Shown here in pieces: positions 11,370-22,998 of a stretch of 64,000 nt of DNA. The position numbers and the translations under genes were made by a program. Under the pieces are notes generated by a model. It was not told where the DNA came from and made no database searches. It saw only the letters and a program-made list of their open reading frames with translations. The DNA is from Molossus alvarezi (taxonomy: Eukaryota; Chordata; Mammalia; Chiroptera; Molossidae), in contig CM073886.1 in assembly GCA_037176705.1 (NCBI GenBank), forward strand, positions 12,050,501-12,114,500, written 5' to 3'. Position 1 is the first letter of the stretch; each line of letters begins with the position of its first letter.

Positions 11370-12484
11370 TTTTTATTTTTATTTTAACAGTTTTATTGAG
11401 GTATAATTTACATAGCATCAAATTCAGCCATTGTAAGCAGACAATTCAATGATTTTTAGTAAGTTGACTGAGTTTTGTGCTCACCACTGCAGTGGAGTTG
11501 TAGGAATTGTAGAGATTGTAGCATGTTTCCAAAAAGATCCCTTGTGCCTGTTTGCCATCGGTCTCATTCCCACCCCCAACCCCACCAATCACCTTTCTGT
11601 CCCTACTGATTTTCATTTTTCGTTTTGTTTTGTTTAATCCTCACCTGAGGATATTTTTTCAAATATCTTCAGATAGAGTGGGAGGGGGAGAGAGAGACAC
11701 ACACATGGACTGGCTGACTCCCGCACAACCCCAACCAGGACCGGACAAACCACAACCAAAGTATGTGCCCTTGGCCGGAATCGAACCCGAGACTCTTTGG
11801 TCCGAGGGCCCACACTCTATCCAATGAGCCAAACCGGCCAGGGCTTTCCTTTTTGTTTGCTGGACTTTTCATACAAAAGGAATCATGCAACATGGGGTCT
11901 TTGGTGGGGTTTTTTGTTGTAGTTTTTTTTTCTCAGTATGTCTTTGAGGATTATCCACGCTGTGGCATGGACTTCATTCATTCTTATTGCTGAGTAATGT
12001 TCCACTGCCGGCATGTCCCACCCCTGGGTTGCCAGGTCATCAGCTGATGGACATTTAGACTGTGCTCACGCTGTCTGTTACGAGTAACACTGCTGTGAAC
12101 CTCGCCGGGCACTGCTTATGCAGATGCGCATTTTCAGATCTTTCGGATATATACTCAGGAATGGATGCTGAGTCACACAGTAATTCTATGTTTAACGTAC
12201 TGAGGAGATAACACTGTTCTCCACGGCAGCTGCACCATTTGACATTCCGACCAGCAATCTGTGCAAGTCCCAGCGTCTCCACGTCCTTGTCCACACTCCC
12301 TGTTTTCCTTTTTATTGGAGCCATCCTGGCAGGTGTGAGGTGGTGTCCCATGGTTGTTTTGCTTTGCATTTCCCTAATGGCTAATGCAGTTGAATGAACA
12401 TCTTTTTGTGTGCTTGGTAGTCATTAGTGTATCTTCTTTGGAAAAATCTCTACCCACATCCTTTGCCTGTTTTTGAATTAGATT
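11370..12484 (-). mobile_element. Old L1 (L1M-type) 3' region
   Basis: Read on the minus strand this is L1 3' UTR and the end of ORF2. The plus strand begins 'ttttattgaggtataattta', the complement of an old L1 tail, and contains the 'gctgatggacatttagac' and 'gcaggtgtgaggtggtgtcc' landmarks. It is interrupted by a SINE at 11632-11846. The L1 continues in pieces to about 18640. Confidence 0.8.
11632..11846 (-). mobile_element. VES SINE
   Basis: The plus strand reads from the tail hairpin 'atcctcacctgaggat' through the body to 'aaaccggccagggc', the complement of the tRNA-like head. Confidence 0.9.
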
Positions 12485-12789
12485 GTGCTATAGATTGAAT
12501 GTTTGTGACCGCCCCCTCCCCCCATTACGTATATGTTGAAATCCTGACCCCCAATGTGATGCTGTTAGAAGGTGGGGCCTGTCCTGGCCGGTTTGGCTCA
12601 GAGGTTGGAGTGTCGGCCTGCGGACCAATGAGACCCGGGTCCGATTCCGGCCAAGGGCGCGTACCTCGGTTGCAGTTCATCTCTGGCTTTGGTTGGATCG
12701 CACAGGAGGCAACCAGTCAATGTGTCTCTCTCGCATCTATGTCTCTCTCTTTCTCTCTCTCTGTCTCTCTCTGTCTCTCTGTCTCTCTG

Positions 12790-12820
<31 letters not shown>

Positions 12821-12960
12821 ACCCCCTCTCTCCTAATCTGTCTAAAGATAAATGGAAAAATGTCCTTGGGTGAGGATAAAAAAAAAGAAAAGAAAAGAAG
12901 GTGGGGCCTCTGAGAGGTGATTCATGGGGCAAACCCCTCAGGAATGGGATTGGTGCCCTT
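12485..12960 (+). mobile_element. MaLR (MLT1/MST-type) LTR with SINE insert
   Basis: Shows the MaLR order 'tgctatagattgaatgtttg', 'gttgaaatcctgacccccaa', 'aggtggggcctctgagaggt', 'gggattggtgccctta'. A VES SINE lies inside it, between a duplicated 14-bp target. The LTR itself interrupts the minus-strand L1. Confidence 0.75.
12581..12895 (+). mobile_element. VES SINE with CT-rich expansion
   Basis: Full-length VES flanked by the 14-bp duplication agaaggtggggcct (12567-12580 and 12896-12909). The pyrimidine tract at 12735-12820 has expanded to (CTCTGT/CT)n. The 3' hairpin reads 'tccttgggtgagga'. Confidence 0.95.
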
Positions 12961-14338
12961 ACATTTGTAGTAAGTTTTGAAATTGGAAGTTTGAGTCCTC
13001 CAACGTTGTTTTCATAAGATTGTTTTGTCTATTCTGTGCCCCTTGCAATTCCACACGAATTTAGGTTCAACTTTTTCATTTTGGGGGGAAAAATGGCTAT
13101 TGAGATTTTGATAGGAATTGCATTGAATTTGTAGATCGCTTTGAGGAATATGGCCATCTTAAGTCTTTAGATACATGAATATGGATGTTTTCTTCATTTA
13201 TTTAGATCTTTTATTTTTTTTTCAGCAATGTTTTATAGTTTCCACTGCATAAGTCTTTCATCTCCTATGTCAAACTTATCCCTAAGTATCTTATTCTTTT
13301 TGATGCTATTGCAAAAGAAAGTATTTGCCTTGTTTCCTTAGATTGTTCATTGCTACTACATAGAAACACAATTAAAATTTTTTTTTCTTTATTGATTTTA
13401 GAGAGAGAGAGATGGAAACATTGATGAGAGAGAACATAGATTGGCTGCCTCCTGATGTCCCCCACAGGGGATCAGGCCCAAAACCTGGTCACGTGCCCTG
13501 ACCGGGAATCGAACCAGCGACCTCTTGGTGCATGGATCAATGCTCAACCACTGAGCCACACTGGCTGGGCTAGAAACACAATTTTTGTATGTTGATCTTG
13601 CATCCTACTATTTTGCTTGTTTATTAGCTCTAACAATTTCTTTGTTGATTGTTAAAGATTTTCTAGGTATGGTATTACGTCATCTGTGAATAGAAGTAGT
13701 TTTACTTTTTTTTTTTTTATTTTATTTCCTTTGTTTTGCTGAATTGCTCTAGTTAAAGTTTTCAGCACAACATTGAATAATAGTGAAAGTGGGCATCCTT
13801 GTCCCTGATCTTAGGGGGAAAGCTTTCAGTCTTGTATCCACTGAATGTGACATGAGCTGTGGGTTTTCAGATATGTTCTCATCATGTTGAGGTATTTTTC
13901 TTCTATTCCTAGTTTGCTGAGTGTTTTTATCATCAGAGTGTTGAATGTTGTCACGTGTTTTTTCCTGCATCATTTCAGATGATCATGTGAATTTCCTCTT
14001 CATTTTATTGTGTTGTACTACATTTTTTCCTTCATGTTATGAATGTGGTGTGACTATGTTCTGACATGAATCACTATGCGGAACCAGCCTTGCATTCCTT
14101 GGTCATGCTATATAACCCTTTTAATGTGTGGTCAGGTCTAGTTTGCTGGTATTTTGTTGAAGATTTTTGCCTCTATGGTCATAAAGGATATTGATCCATA
14201 GTTTCCTTTTATTGTGGTGTCTTTGTCTGGCTCTGGTATCATAAAATGAGTTAGAAAGTGTTCTCTTTTATTTTGTGAAAGAGCTTGAGAGGATTGGTAT
14301 TAATTCTTTAAATGTTTGGTAGAATTTACCATGAAACC
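12961..14338 (-). mobile_element. Old L1 ORF2-region fragment
   Basis: The plus strand is the complement of L1 ORF2/3' sequence, with landmarks such as 'gaattgcattgaatttgtag' and 'tggcatcctt'-type phrases ('gtgggcatccttgtccctga'). It contains a short VES SINE at 13374-13570. No frame is intact. Confidence 0.75.
13374..13570 (-). mobile_element. VES SINE, short type
   Basis: Flanked by the exact 13-bp duplication tagaaacacaatt (13361-13373 and 13571-13583). The head complement is 'gccacactggctgggc'. Confidence 0.95.
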
Positions 14339-14342
14339 ATCT

Positions 14343-15064
14343 TGTTATCAGGGGGAGTGGAGTGTCCATCAATGGGAGTGGGGGATTCCTACATGCTGGG
14401 GGTAGGGTTCTTATGATATCTTAAGAAAAAGAACTTTCGAAGACTTGCACAGGAGAATGAGTGATTTTTATTTGCATAAAATTATATCCCTTGGATTTTA
14501 AAGTCCCAGTTCCCTTAACCCAGTCCTGGAAAAGGGGCGGCTGGGGCTTCAGCAGAGCTAGAAGCAGAGCCAGTGTCCAGAGTTTCCATCACATGGTGGA
14601 TTTAAGTCCAGCACAGAATCAGGCTAATCTCAGCCCATTAGTCCGTTGTGTGTGGGGGGTCTACCTGGCCATGAGCCATGTGGGCGACTGCAAGAGTGTG
14701 AGAGCCCCGCAAGCCAGGCGTTGAGCACCATCAGCAAGAGCAAGAAGGGCAAGAGAGCCAAGAGGGAGACCTCCCTTTGTTCAGGAGTTTAAGTATCTCA
14801 GATTTCATGCCTGTTCTGGCCAATTACCCATTCCCAGGTGTGACTAACAGGTAAGCATCTACCCACATCACCCAGACCTTACTGGGCATGCATCTAAACT
14901 GCCTCTGTCCAGTCCCTTCTCCCACTGATCCACAGGGGAACAGACCTGGAGGATGTTAAACTGCAGCTTTCTGGCAAAGCTGTATAACTGGCCAGCCTAT
15001 GTTATCAAGTCTCCCCTTTGCTCCTTCCCTGTTAGTTAGTAACTGGATTATTACAACAGTATCA
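14343..15064 (-). mobile_element. Solo LTR inserted in an L1
   Basis: The 722-bp insert starts TG and ends CA and is flanked by the 4-bp repeat atct (14339-14342, 15065-15068). Removing it restores an L1-like junction ('gaaaccatct' to 'ctcttctttg'). A minus-strand AATAAA lies near 14465, suggesting the LTR reads on the minus strand. No internal viral genes are present. Confidence 0.5.
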
Positions 15065-15068
15065 ATCT

Positions 15069-15700
15069 GACTCTGTACTCTTCTTTGTTAGGTTTTTGAT
15101 TACTGATTCAACTCTTTACCTCTTGTGTGTCTATTAAGATTTTCTATTTGTTCTTGAGTCAATTTTGGTAATTTGTCTTTCTAGAAATTTGTCCAGTTCA
15201 TCTAGGTTATCTAATTTGTTGGCATACAATTAGACATGGTATTCTCTCATAATCCTTTTTATTTATGTAAGATTGCTAGTAATGTCCCCATTACCATTTG
15301 TGATTTTAGTCATTTGCAGTATATCTCCTTTTTGACTAGTCAAGCTAGAGATTTGTCAATTTGTTGATCTTTTTGAACAAACAACTCTTGGTTTTGTTGA
15401 TCCTCTTTATTGTTTTTCTATTCTTTATTTCATTGGTCTCTAATCTTTATTATATCCTTTCTTCTGTTAACTTGTGTTTACTTTGCTCCTCTATTTTTTA
15501 AATTCCTTAAGTTGTACCGTCAGGTTTACTAATTTTCCATCTTTCTCATTTGCTAGTGACAGCACTTACAACCGAAAGTGTCTCTCGGCTCTGCGTTCAC
15601 AGCTTCACTTACAGTCTGGGAGGTTGTGTTTTCATTCCCATTCTTACCTGAGCATCTCCTAACTCCCCTCATTATTTCTCCTTTCACTCCTTGATTGTTT
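15069..15700 (-). mobile_element. Old L1 ORF2-region fragment (continued)
   Basis: Complement of L1 ORF2, with landmarks 'gtttttgattactgattcaa' and 'aaacaactcttggttttgtt'. It is continuous with the fragment left of the LTR. Confidence 0.75.
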
Positions 15701-16913
15701 AAGAATGTGGTATTTCAGCTCAACAAAAGGAAGACAAAGAACCCAATTAAAAATGGGCAGAGGGCCCTGGCCAGTTTTGCTCAGCGGTTAGAGCGTCGGC
15801 CTGCGGTCCAGAGAGATCCGGGTTCGGTTCCCACTAAGGGCACGTACCTCGGTTGCAGTTTGTCCCCGGCCCTAGTTGGTCATGCGGGTGGCAGCCACTT
15901 GATGTGTCCCTTTCACATCGATGTTTCTCTTTCTCTCTCTTTCTCTCTCTCCCTTCCACTCTATCTGAATAAAAAAATGGAAAAATGTCCTCGGGTGAGG
16001 ATAAAAAAACAAAACAAAAAAAAAAAAACGGGCAGAGGAGCTAAATAGACACTTCTTCAAACAGGACATACAAATGGCCAAGAGACATCTAAAGAAATGT
16101 TCAACATCACTAATCATCAGAGAGATGCAAATTGAAACAACAATGAGGTATCACCTCACACCTGTCAGAATGGCCGCCATCAACAAATCATCAAACAACC
16201 AGTGCTGGTGAGGGTGTGGAGAAAAGGGGACTCTAGTACACTGTTGGTCGGAATGCAGACTGGTACAGCCACTATGGAAAACACCATGGTGCTACCTCAA
16301 AAAATTAAAAATTGAATTGCCACTTGACCCAGTGATCCCACTTCTAGGAATATACCCGAAGAAGCCTGAAACACCAATCAGAAAGAATATATGTACCCCA
16401 TGTTCATAGCAGCACTATTTACAATAGCTAAGATCTGGAAACAGCCCAAATGTCCAGCAGTAGACGAATGAATAAAAAAGCAGTGGTACATATACACAAT
16501 GGAGTACTATGCAGCTGTAAGAAAGAAAGATCTCTTATACTTTGAGACAACATGGAGGGACCTGGAAAGTATTATCCTAAGCAAAACAAGCCAAGCAGAA
16601 AAAGACAAATACCACATGATCTCACTTATTTGTGGAATATAATGAACATAACAGTCTGAGGAATAGGGTAGACCCAGAGACATGGAAATAGGGTACAGAC
16701 TGATAATCCCCAGAAGAGGTGGTGGGGGGAGGGAAGAGATAAACCACCGAACTTATATGCATGTATGCATAACCAATGGACACAGACAACAAAGCCGGGG
16801 ATGGGGTGGGGGGGATGGGGAGGAGGGTGTCAATGGGGGAAAAAAGGAGAAACATCTGTAACAAAAATAAATTAATTTAAAAAATAAAAAGAAAAAAAAA
16901 GAATGTGGTATTT
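15701..16913 (+). mobile_element. Younger 5'-truncated L1 with TSD
   Basis: Flanked by the 15-bp duplication aagaatgtggtattt (15701-15715 and 16899-16913). The insert contains the end of ORF2 (recognisable peptide segment MEYYAAVRKKD) and the 3' UTR ending 'aacatctgtaacaaaaataa', then poly(A). ORF2 is broken by several stops. A VES SINE sits inside. Confidence 0.9.
15764..16020 (+). mobile_element. VES SINE inside the younger L1
   Basis: Full-length VES from 'gccctggccagttttgctca' to the 3' hairpin 'tcctcgggtgagga' and an A-rich tail. The L1 target 'gggcagag' is present on both sides. Confidence 0.9.
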
Positions 16914-17144
16914 ATTTATTTTTTTTTTTTTTTCCATTTTTTGTTCAGATAGAGCAGGAGGGAGAGAGAGGAAGAGAGAGAAACATCGACATGAAAGGGA
17001 CACATCGAGTGGCTGCTACCCGCACAACCCAACCAGGGCTGGGGACAAACTGCAACCGAGGTACTTCCCCTTAGAGGGAACAGAACCCTGGTCTCTCTGG
17101 ACCGCAGGCCAACGCTCTAACCGCTGAGCCAAACCGGCCAGGGC
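16914..17144 (-). mobile_element. VES SINE at a re-used target
   Basis: The minus-strand VES head ends at 17144. A third, slightly diverged copy of the L1 target repeat (agaatgtgtattta) follows at 17145. The hairpin end of the tail is missing or eroded in a long T tract. Confidence 0.85.
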
Positions 17145-17149
17145 AGAAT

Positions 17150-18640
17150 GTGTATTTACTTTCTACATGCTTGTACATTTCCCGGTTTTCCTTCTGTTAA
17201 TTGATATTAAGCTTCATTCACTGTGGACAGAGAAGATATTGAGTGTGTGATTTTAATTATTTTAAATGTATTGAGACTTACTAGACTTAAAGATTTATCA
17301 CTTCCCAAGGTATATAAATACCTAATCACTATGTTGTACACCTGAAACAAATACAGGGTGGGGCAAAAGTAGCTTTACAGTTGTGAGTATGTGAAACAGA
17401 GTTTATTTCTGTATTATAATATTTGATTATTGTGTTAATTTCCATATAAACTACTATAAACCTATTTTGCCCCCACCTTGTATAATATTGTATGTCAACT
17501 GTAATTGAAAAGCAAATATAAATAAATAAAAATTTATTGAGGCCTGGTTTGTGGCCTGACGTGGTCCATCAAGGACAATGTTATGTGTGCACTTGGAGGT
17601 CACTGCTGTTGAGGGTTGCATGCTCTCTATATGTCTGTTAGGTCTAGTTGACTCATGAAGTTGTTCAAGTTCTCTATTTTCTTATTTGTCTTCTATCTAG
17701 ATGGTCTATCCATTACTGAAAGTAAATTATCAAAGTCTCCAAATATTCTAAAACTGTCTCTTTTCCCATTCAGTTCTGTCCATATTAGCTTTATTTATTA
17801 ACTCTGTTTTTTAATGCATATGTCTACTATGTCTTCTTGATGAATTGACACTTTTATCAACATATAATGTTCTTCATTGTCTCTCATAACAATTTTTGAC
17901 ATAAAGCCTATTTTCTGATATTCTAGCCACTCCAGCTCTCTTCTGGTTACATCCGCAGAGGAGAGCTTTTCCCATTTTTTCACTGTCAACTTATTTGTGT
18001 CTTTGGATCTAAAGTAACTCCTTGTAGACAGCATATAGTTGGATTATGTTGTTTTATTTATTCTGTCAATATCTGTTTCAAACATTGAATTTAATCCATT
18101 TACATTTAAAGTGATGACTGATCATGGACTTACTTCTGCCATTTTGCTGTTCGTTTCACATCCGTCATATCTTTCTGTTATTCATTTCCTCCACTACTGC
18201 CTTCTCTCCTGTTTGATTGACTTTCTCTAATGTAGCATTTTTATTCTCTCCTCACTTCTTTTTCTTTTTTAATATTTTTAGTTGTTTTAAGGATTAAAAT
18301 TATACTAAGTTTGTAATAATCCAAGTTTGAACTGATACCAACTTAACTTGAGTAACATATAAAAACTCTGCTCCTACAAGCTCCCCCTCCTGCCCCTTCT
18401 GTTGCTATTGTCACAAATCACAACTTTGTATGTTATGTGCTCATTAAAATGTTTTTTTTCCCCTCTGAATGGGCCAAGCATTCCTATTTCTTCACACACT
18501 TTTTAAGTATTTTGTTGAAAACTGGACATTTTGAATATTGTAATGTAAAAACCTGACTCTCCTCACCCTTCTGCCTCAACAGGGCTTGCTTAGTTGTTTG
18601 TTGTGGGCTGCAGACATCCGTTTGTTTAGTGACTTTTTCA
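17150..18640 (-). mobile_element. Old L1 fragment with mariner-like insert
   Basis: Complement of L1M-type ORF2/3' sequence, for example 'ttaatccatttacatttaaa' and 'ttgtatgtcaactgtaattg'. A mariner-like element is embedded at 17354-17480. Confidence 0.65.
17354..17480. mobile_element. Short non-autonomous mariner-type element
   Basis: A 127-bp element with inverted ends: 'cagggtggggcaaaagtag' at the left, and the complement of 'caaggtgggggcaaaatagg' at the right. It is flanked by the TA dinucleotide on both sides (17352-17353, 17481-17482), the target duplication of Tc1/mariner transposons. It has no transposase frame. The flanks join to a normal L1 3' sequence when it is removed. Confidence 0.85.
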
Positions 18641-18820
18641 ACCTATTTTAGCAAATACTATATTCCTTGTCATATGTAGTCACTGAAGTCTGTTTCATTA
18701 TCTCAGCTCTCCGCCAGTGATCTGACAGAGATTTCCTCAAACATCTGGAGCCAAAAAGAAAAACAATACAAAACAGAACATAAATGTTTTCAGTCTCTGT
18801 AGATTGTTGAGATTCCTTTT

Positions 18821-19355
18821 CTTTTTTAATCCTCACCCAAGGACATTTTTTCCATTTTTTGTTCAGATGGAGTGGGAGGGGGAGAGAGGAAGAGAGAGAG
18901 AGAGAAACATCAATGTGAAAGGGATATCATCAGCCCTGGCCGGTTTGGCTCAGCGGTTAGAACGTCGGCCTGCGGTCCAGAGAGACCCGGGTTCGGTTCC
19001 CGCCAAGGGCATGTACCTCAGTTGCAGTTTGTCCCCTCAGGGCCATGTGAGTGGCAACCACTCGATGCGTCCCTTTCGAGTCAATGTTTCTCTCTCTCTC
19101 TCTTTCTCTTCCTCTCTCCCACTCCATCTGAACAAAAGGTGGAAAAATGTCCTCCAGTGAGGAGGAAAGAAATAAAAATAAGTAAATAAAAGAAAAAATA
19201 AAAGAAAGGGACACATCAAGTGCTTACCACCCGCACAACCCAACCAGGGCCGGGGACAAACTGCAACCGAGGTATGTGCCCTTGGCGGGAACCGAACCTG
19301 GGTCTCTCTGGACCGCAGGCCGACGCTCTAACCACTGAGCCAAACTGGCCAGGGC
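18821..19355 (-). mobile_element. VES SINE interrupted by another VES
   Basis: The minus-strand VES is split into a tail part (18821-about 18930) and a head part (about 19210-19355). It is flanked by gagattcctttt and gagattcctctt (18809-18820, 19356-19367). Confidence 0.9.
18932..19200 (+). mobile_element. VES SINE nested in opposite orientation
   Basis: Runs from 'gccctggccggtttggctca' to an A-rich tail. The duplicated target is the host SINE's own 'gaaaggga..catca' segment. The result is two VES copies in inverted arrangement. Confidence 0.9.
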
Positions 19356-19369
19356 GAGATTCCTCTTTG

Positions 19370-20040
19370 ATGTTTAGCTAGACTGCCCACCACTTTGTAT
19401 TAGCTTTCAGATGAGCTTTCATTTGCTTGTACAGAGCCAGCCCGCGTGCCTCTCAGATCTTTCCTGTGCGTGCGTTCAGACCTGGGAACATGCATTGCCC
19501 TGCAGACTTCCTGACACGTGGGAGACTCTCAAAGCCTGTGTCATCCTCCTCAGCCTCCTCCTTCCCAGCTTTTGGTGTGGCTGCTGCTTACTCTGTTCAT
19601 CACCTCTTCCCCAGTTGGATAGTACATGTCTTTAAATTCTCTCAACAGACGATGAGTAGGAAGTTGCTCCAGCCCTGAGAGAGTTTCAAGGGCAGCAAAA
19701 TAAAGGTACATTTCTGAACCAATCCCTCAGGAAATACCAGGCAGACCAAACTGCACACCCACAATTCTTTGAGAGGTCGTCTTTACTGCCCTTTCGAGTT
19801 TGGGCAAGTCATACCAAGGCTTTTGTCCCACAGCTGCCACTCAGCTGGGGACCGGAGCAAAAATGTCACAAGTTTCTCACCGAAGATCACTAGTCCTTTA
19901 TTCAGCTAGCACTCCCCAGGCTGCTGGAAGGTTTGATTAGATCTCAGACTTCTCCAAAAAAGTTTATTCGGATAGTTTTTGCCACGTAGTGGTTGCTTCA
20001 GTGGGAAGTCTGACTCTTAGAGTTCCCTATTCTGCCATGT
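19370..20040. other. Unclassified, probably old repeat DNA
   Basis: AT-rich to mixed DNA between L1 segments. It is probably L1-related but I cannot align it confidently. No gene is visible. Confidence 0.3.
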
Positions 20041-20204
20041 TTTCTTGGTGATATTTCATGGTGTTTTTTGAAGAATAAACATTTTAAACTTTATTGAAGT
20101 CCAATTTACTAATTTTTTTCTCATGTGGATTATACTTTTGGTACCATATCTAAGACTGTTTTGTTTAACTCAAGGCAACAAAAATTTTCTCTTATGTTTT
20201 CTTT

Positions 20205-20452
20205 TTTTTTTTTATCCTCACCCGAGGACACTTTTCCATTTTTTGTTCAGATAGAGTGGGAGGGAAAGAGAGAAAGAGACAGAGAGAGAAACATCGACGT
20301 GAAAGGGACACATCGAGTGGCTGCCACCCGCACGACCCAACCAGGGCCGGGGACAAACTGCAACCAAGGTACGTGCCCTTAGCGGGAACCGAACCCGGGT
20401 CTCCCTGAAACACAGGCCAATGCTCTAACCGCTGAGCCAAACCGGCCAGGGC
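20205..20452 (-). mobile_element. VES SINE
   Basis: Flanked by the exact 16-bp duplication tctcttatgttttctt (20189-20204 and 20453-20468). The 3' hairpin complement is 'tcctcacccgagga'. Confidence 0.95.
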
Positions 20453-20482
20453 TCTCTTATGTTTTCTTATACAAGTTGTTTG

Positions 20483-20722
20483 GCCCTGATAAGTTTGGCT
20501 CAGCAGTTAGAGCATCAGCCTGTAGACCAAAGAGTCACAAGTTCGATTCCAGTCAAGGGCACGTATCTTGGTTGTGGTTGGGTCACTGGCCCTGGTCAGG
20601 GTCATGTGGGAGGCAACCAATTAATGTATCTCTCTCACATCTATGCTTCTCTCTCTCTCTCTCTCCCACTCTATCTGAAGATAAATGGAAAAATATCTCC
20701 ATGTGAGGATTTAAAAAAAAAA
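20483..20722 (+). mobile_element. VES SINE
   Basis: Head 'gccctgataagtttggctca'. Body and tail end 'tctccatgtgagga', where the 3' hairpin is mismatched. It lies 30 bp behind the opposite-strand VES. Confidence 0.9.
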
Positions 20723-21290
20723 ATTGTATTGTTTTAGTTCTTACATTTAGAACTATGGTTCATTTTGAGTTAATTTTGGTGTATGATGTGAGACTGATCT
20801 AATTTGATCCTTCTGTATGTGAACATCTGGTTGTCCCAGTAAGATATGTCAAAAAGAGTATCCTTCATTGAATTACCTTGACACTTATTTTGAAACCTGA
20901 CTCTAAGCGTCCATATGTTTCTGGACTATCTATTTCGTTTCATTGCTTCCATTGCTTTATACGTGTCCATACACCAGTACCACAGTCTTCAGTACAATAG
21001 ATGTGCAGTAAGTTCTGAAACTGGGAAATGAAAGTTGTCCAGCTTTATTCTGCTTTTTCAGAATTATTTAGGTTATTCTACGTCTTTTGCATTTCCATAT
21101 AAATTTTAAGATTAGCTTGTTAATTTCTGCAACAACAACAACAAAAAATACCTGCTGGGATTTTGACAAAAATTGGGTTGACTCTATTGGTCAACTGGGG
21201 GATATTTGCCATCTTAAAAATATTGAGTCTTCTGATCCATGAACATGAACTATCCATTTATTTAGATCTTTAAAATTTTCTCTCAGGCAC

Positions 21291-22780
21291 CCCTTCCTCA
21301 TTCATTTTCTTTTAAGGTCCAACATTGTGGGGCTCATCTGATGGACCAGATGGTCCACTGAAGGCCACAGCCAAAGAAAGACAAGGGGTGTTTCCCTGGG
21401 ACTGACTCACCACAGAGGAAGATGACCTCTGAACAGTCATGGCAGGAGGGCTGGGTGGTACACACATGGCTAAGCCTGGGAACTCCCTTTATGCTCGGTT
21501 ACTCTGATACTGTGGGCTGATTTCAAGAACAATGGCTAAACATAAAGTAAAAACAAATGAATAGGACCCTTAGTTGTAAAGAACACAGAGGGGACATAAT
21601 TATCCAGTTGTAAAGACTCACCTTTGTTTGTATGAGACTCTGAACCAATAAGGGTATCATTCAGGCAGATGATAAGAATGTCGTAGAATTTTGTAAATCT
21701 CTCCCCAGAAGTAGTCTGTCTAGTGCGATGATCAGAACCCTTAGCCACTGATCATGTTGATTGCTAATTGAGGCATAAGGGGTGCCTTTGTTCCTCTAGA
21801 AGCAATTTCTAAGACAAGGATTCCAGTGCAAGTAGTAGCTTTGGGAGATGATCCCAGAAAACACTTGTAGCTTAGTGGGAAAGAGAGGTGTGGTAGGGAA
21901 GGGAGGGAGCCAATAAAGGTGTTTTAAAGGACAGGATACTGCTGTGAGCAACTAGAGCTTAATCCCACTGAGGACCTCTGAGAGACAGTGTAGAACATTC
22001 TTCCAGATTGTCCCGATGAGAAACAAGGGAACTGAGGTATTCCTTCACTTAGATCCCATCTGTCACTGGCGGAAGGCTGCTTCCAAGGGCACAGCTGCCC
22101 AGCTGTGTGCACCTGCAGCCAAAGCTGAGCTTTCAGGCAGAGCTGCAGGGCTTTGCAGCAAGGCTGCCTCAGTGTGTGCGCTGAGAAGACGAGGGTGAGG
22201 CTCCGACATCTGCTTCAGAGGAATGGCAGGGACTACTAGTTGTCCCCCAGCTTCCATTCCCTTTCTTCCTCATATCAGAACCATTATGTAATTCTGCACA
22301 GCGACACGGCCAGCCAACAGACCTCTTCCCAGCCTCCCTTGCAGCCAGTGATGGGAGTGTTCAGATGGAGCTTCTGCAAAACACTTTGGCCCTTCTGGTC
22401 TTCCTGTTTCTCCTTTCTCCTCCCTAAAGTGTGGATGGGATGGCTGGAACTGAAGCAGCCATTTGAAACCAAATGGAAAAACCAAGAAAATCACAGGGAA
22501 CTTGGCCCTGAAATTACAGGCCATGAACCAATGTCAGCAGCTACTTGCCTCCAGGCTTCACATTACACAGGAAAATAAACCCGTAAGTGTTTTAGTCACT
22601 GTGGTTGGTCTCTGTTACAGCATCTGAATGCTACTCTAACCACAGGAGGAGCGTGGCTATCAAAAGGAGAAAGGGGTTTACCGGTATACCCAAACTGATG
22701 AAGCACGTTACCCCAGGCGCATAGAAAAATATTGACAAAATTTTGAAATGAACCAGGAAAACAGTGTTAAATTAATAATT
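21291..22780. other. No gene seen; probable old MaLR/LTR-type repeats
   Basis: Bases 21780-22200 and 22240-22640 have the texture of ancient mammalian LTR elements (for example 'gagccaataaaggtg'). I cannot name the families. There are no exons. Confidence 0.3.
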
Positions 22781-22782
22781 TA

Positions 22783-22998
22783 TGCCCAGCCAGTGTGGCT
22801 TAGTGGTTGAGCATCGACCCATGCACCAGGAAGTCGCTGGTTCAATTCAGGGCACATGCCCAGGTTGTGGGCCTGATCCCCAGTGCGGGGCATGCAGGAG
22901 GCGGCCAGTCGCTGTTCTCGCTTATCGATGTTTCCATCTCTCTCTCCCTCTCCCTTCCTCTCTCTCTAAAATCAATAAAGAAAAAAATCAATAAATAA
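22783..22998 (+). mobile_element. VES SINE, short type
   Basis: 'gcccagccagtgtggcttag' head and 'aaaatcaataaag' end, flanked by aataatttat-type repeats. Confidence 0.9.

Larger units (their letters stand above)
20045..21290 (-). mobile_element. Old L1 fragment
   Basis: Complement of L1 sequence: 'aacattttaaactttattga', 'cattttgagttaattttggt', 'gatattt..gccatcttaa'. Two VES SINEs are inserted. Confidence 0.7.

Noticed and set aside
15695..16048. Open frames across SINEs (also at 18804, 29070, 48654 and 63490)
   Set aside because: Peptides such as '[19 protein letters not shown]' recur at every VES and come from the SINE sequence itself.
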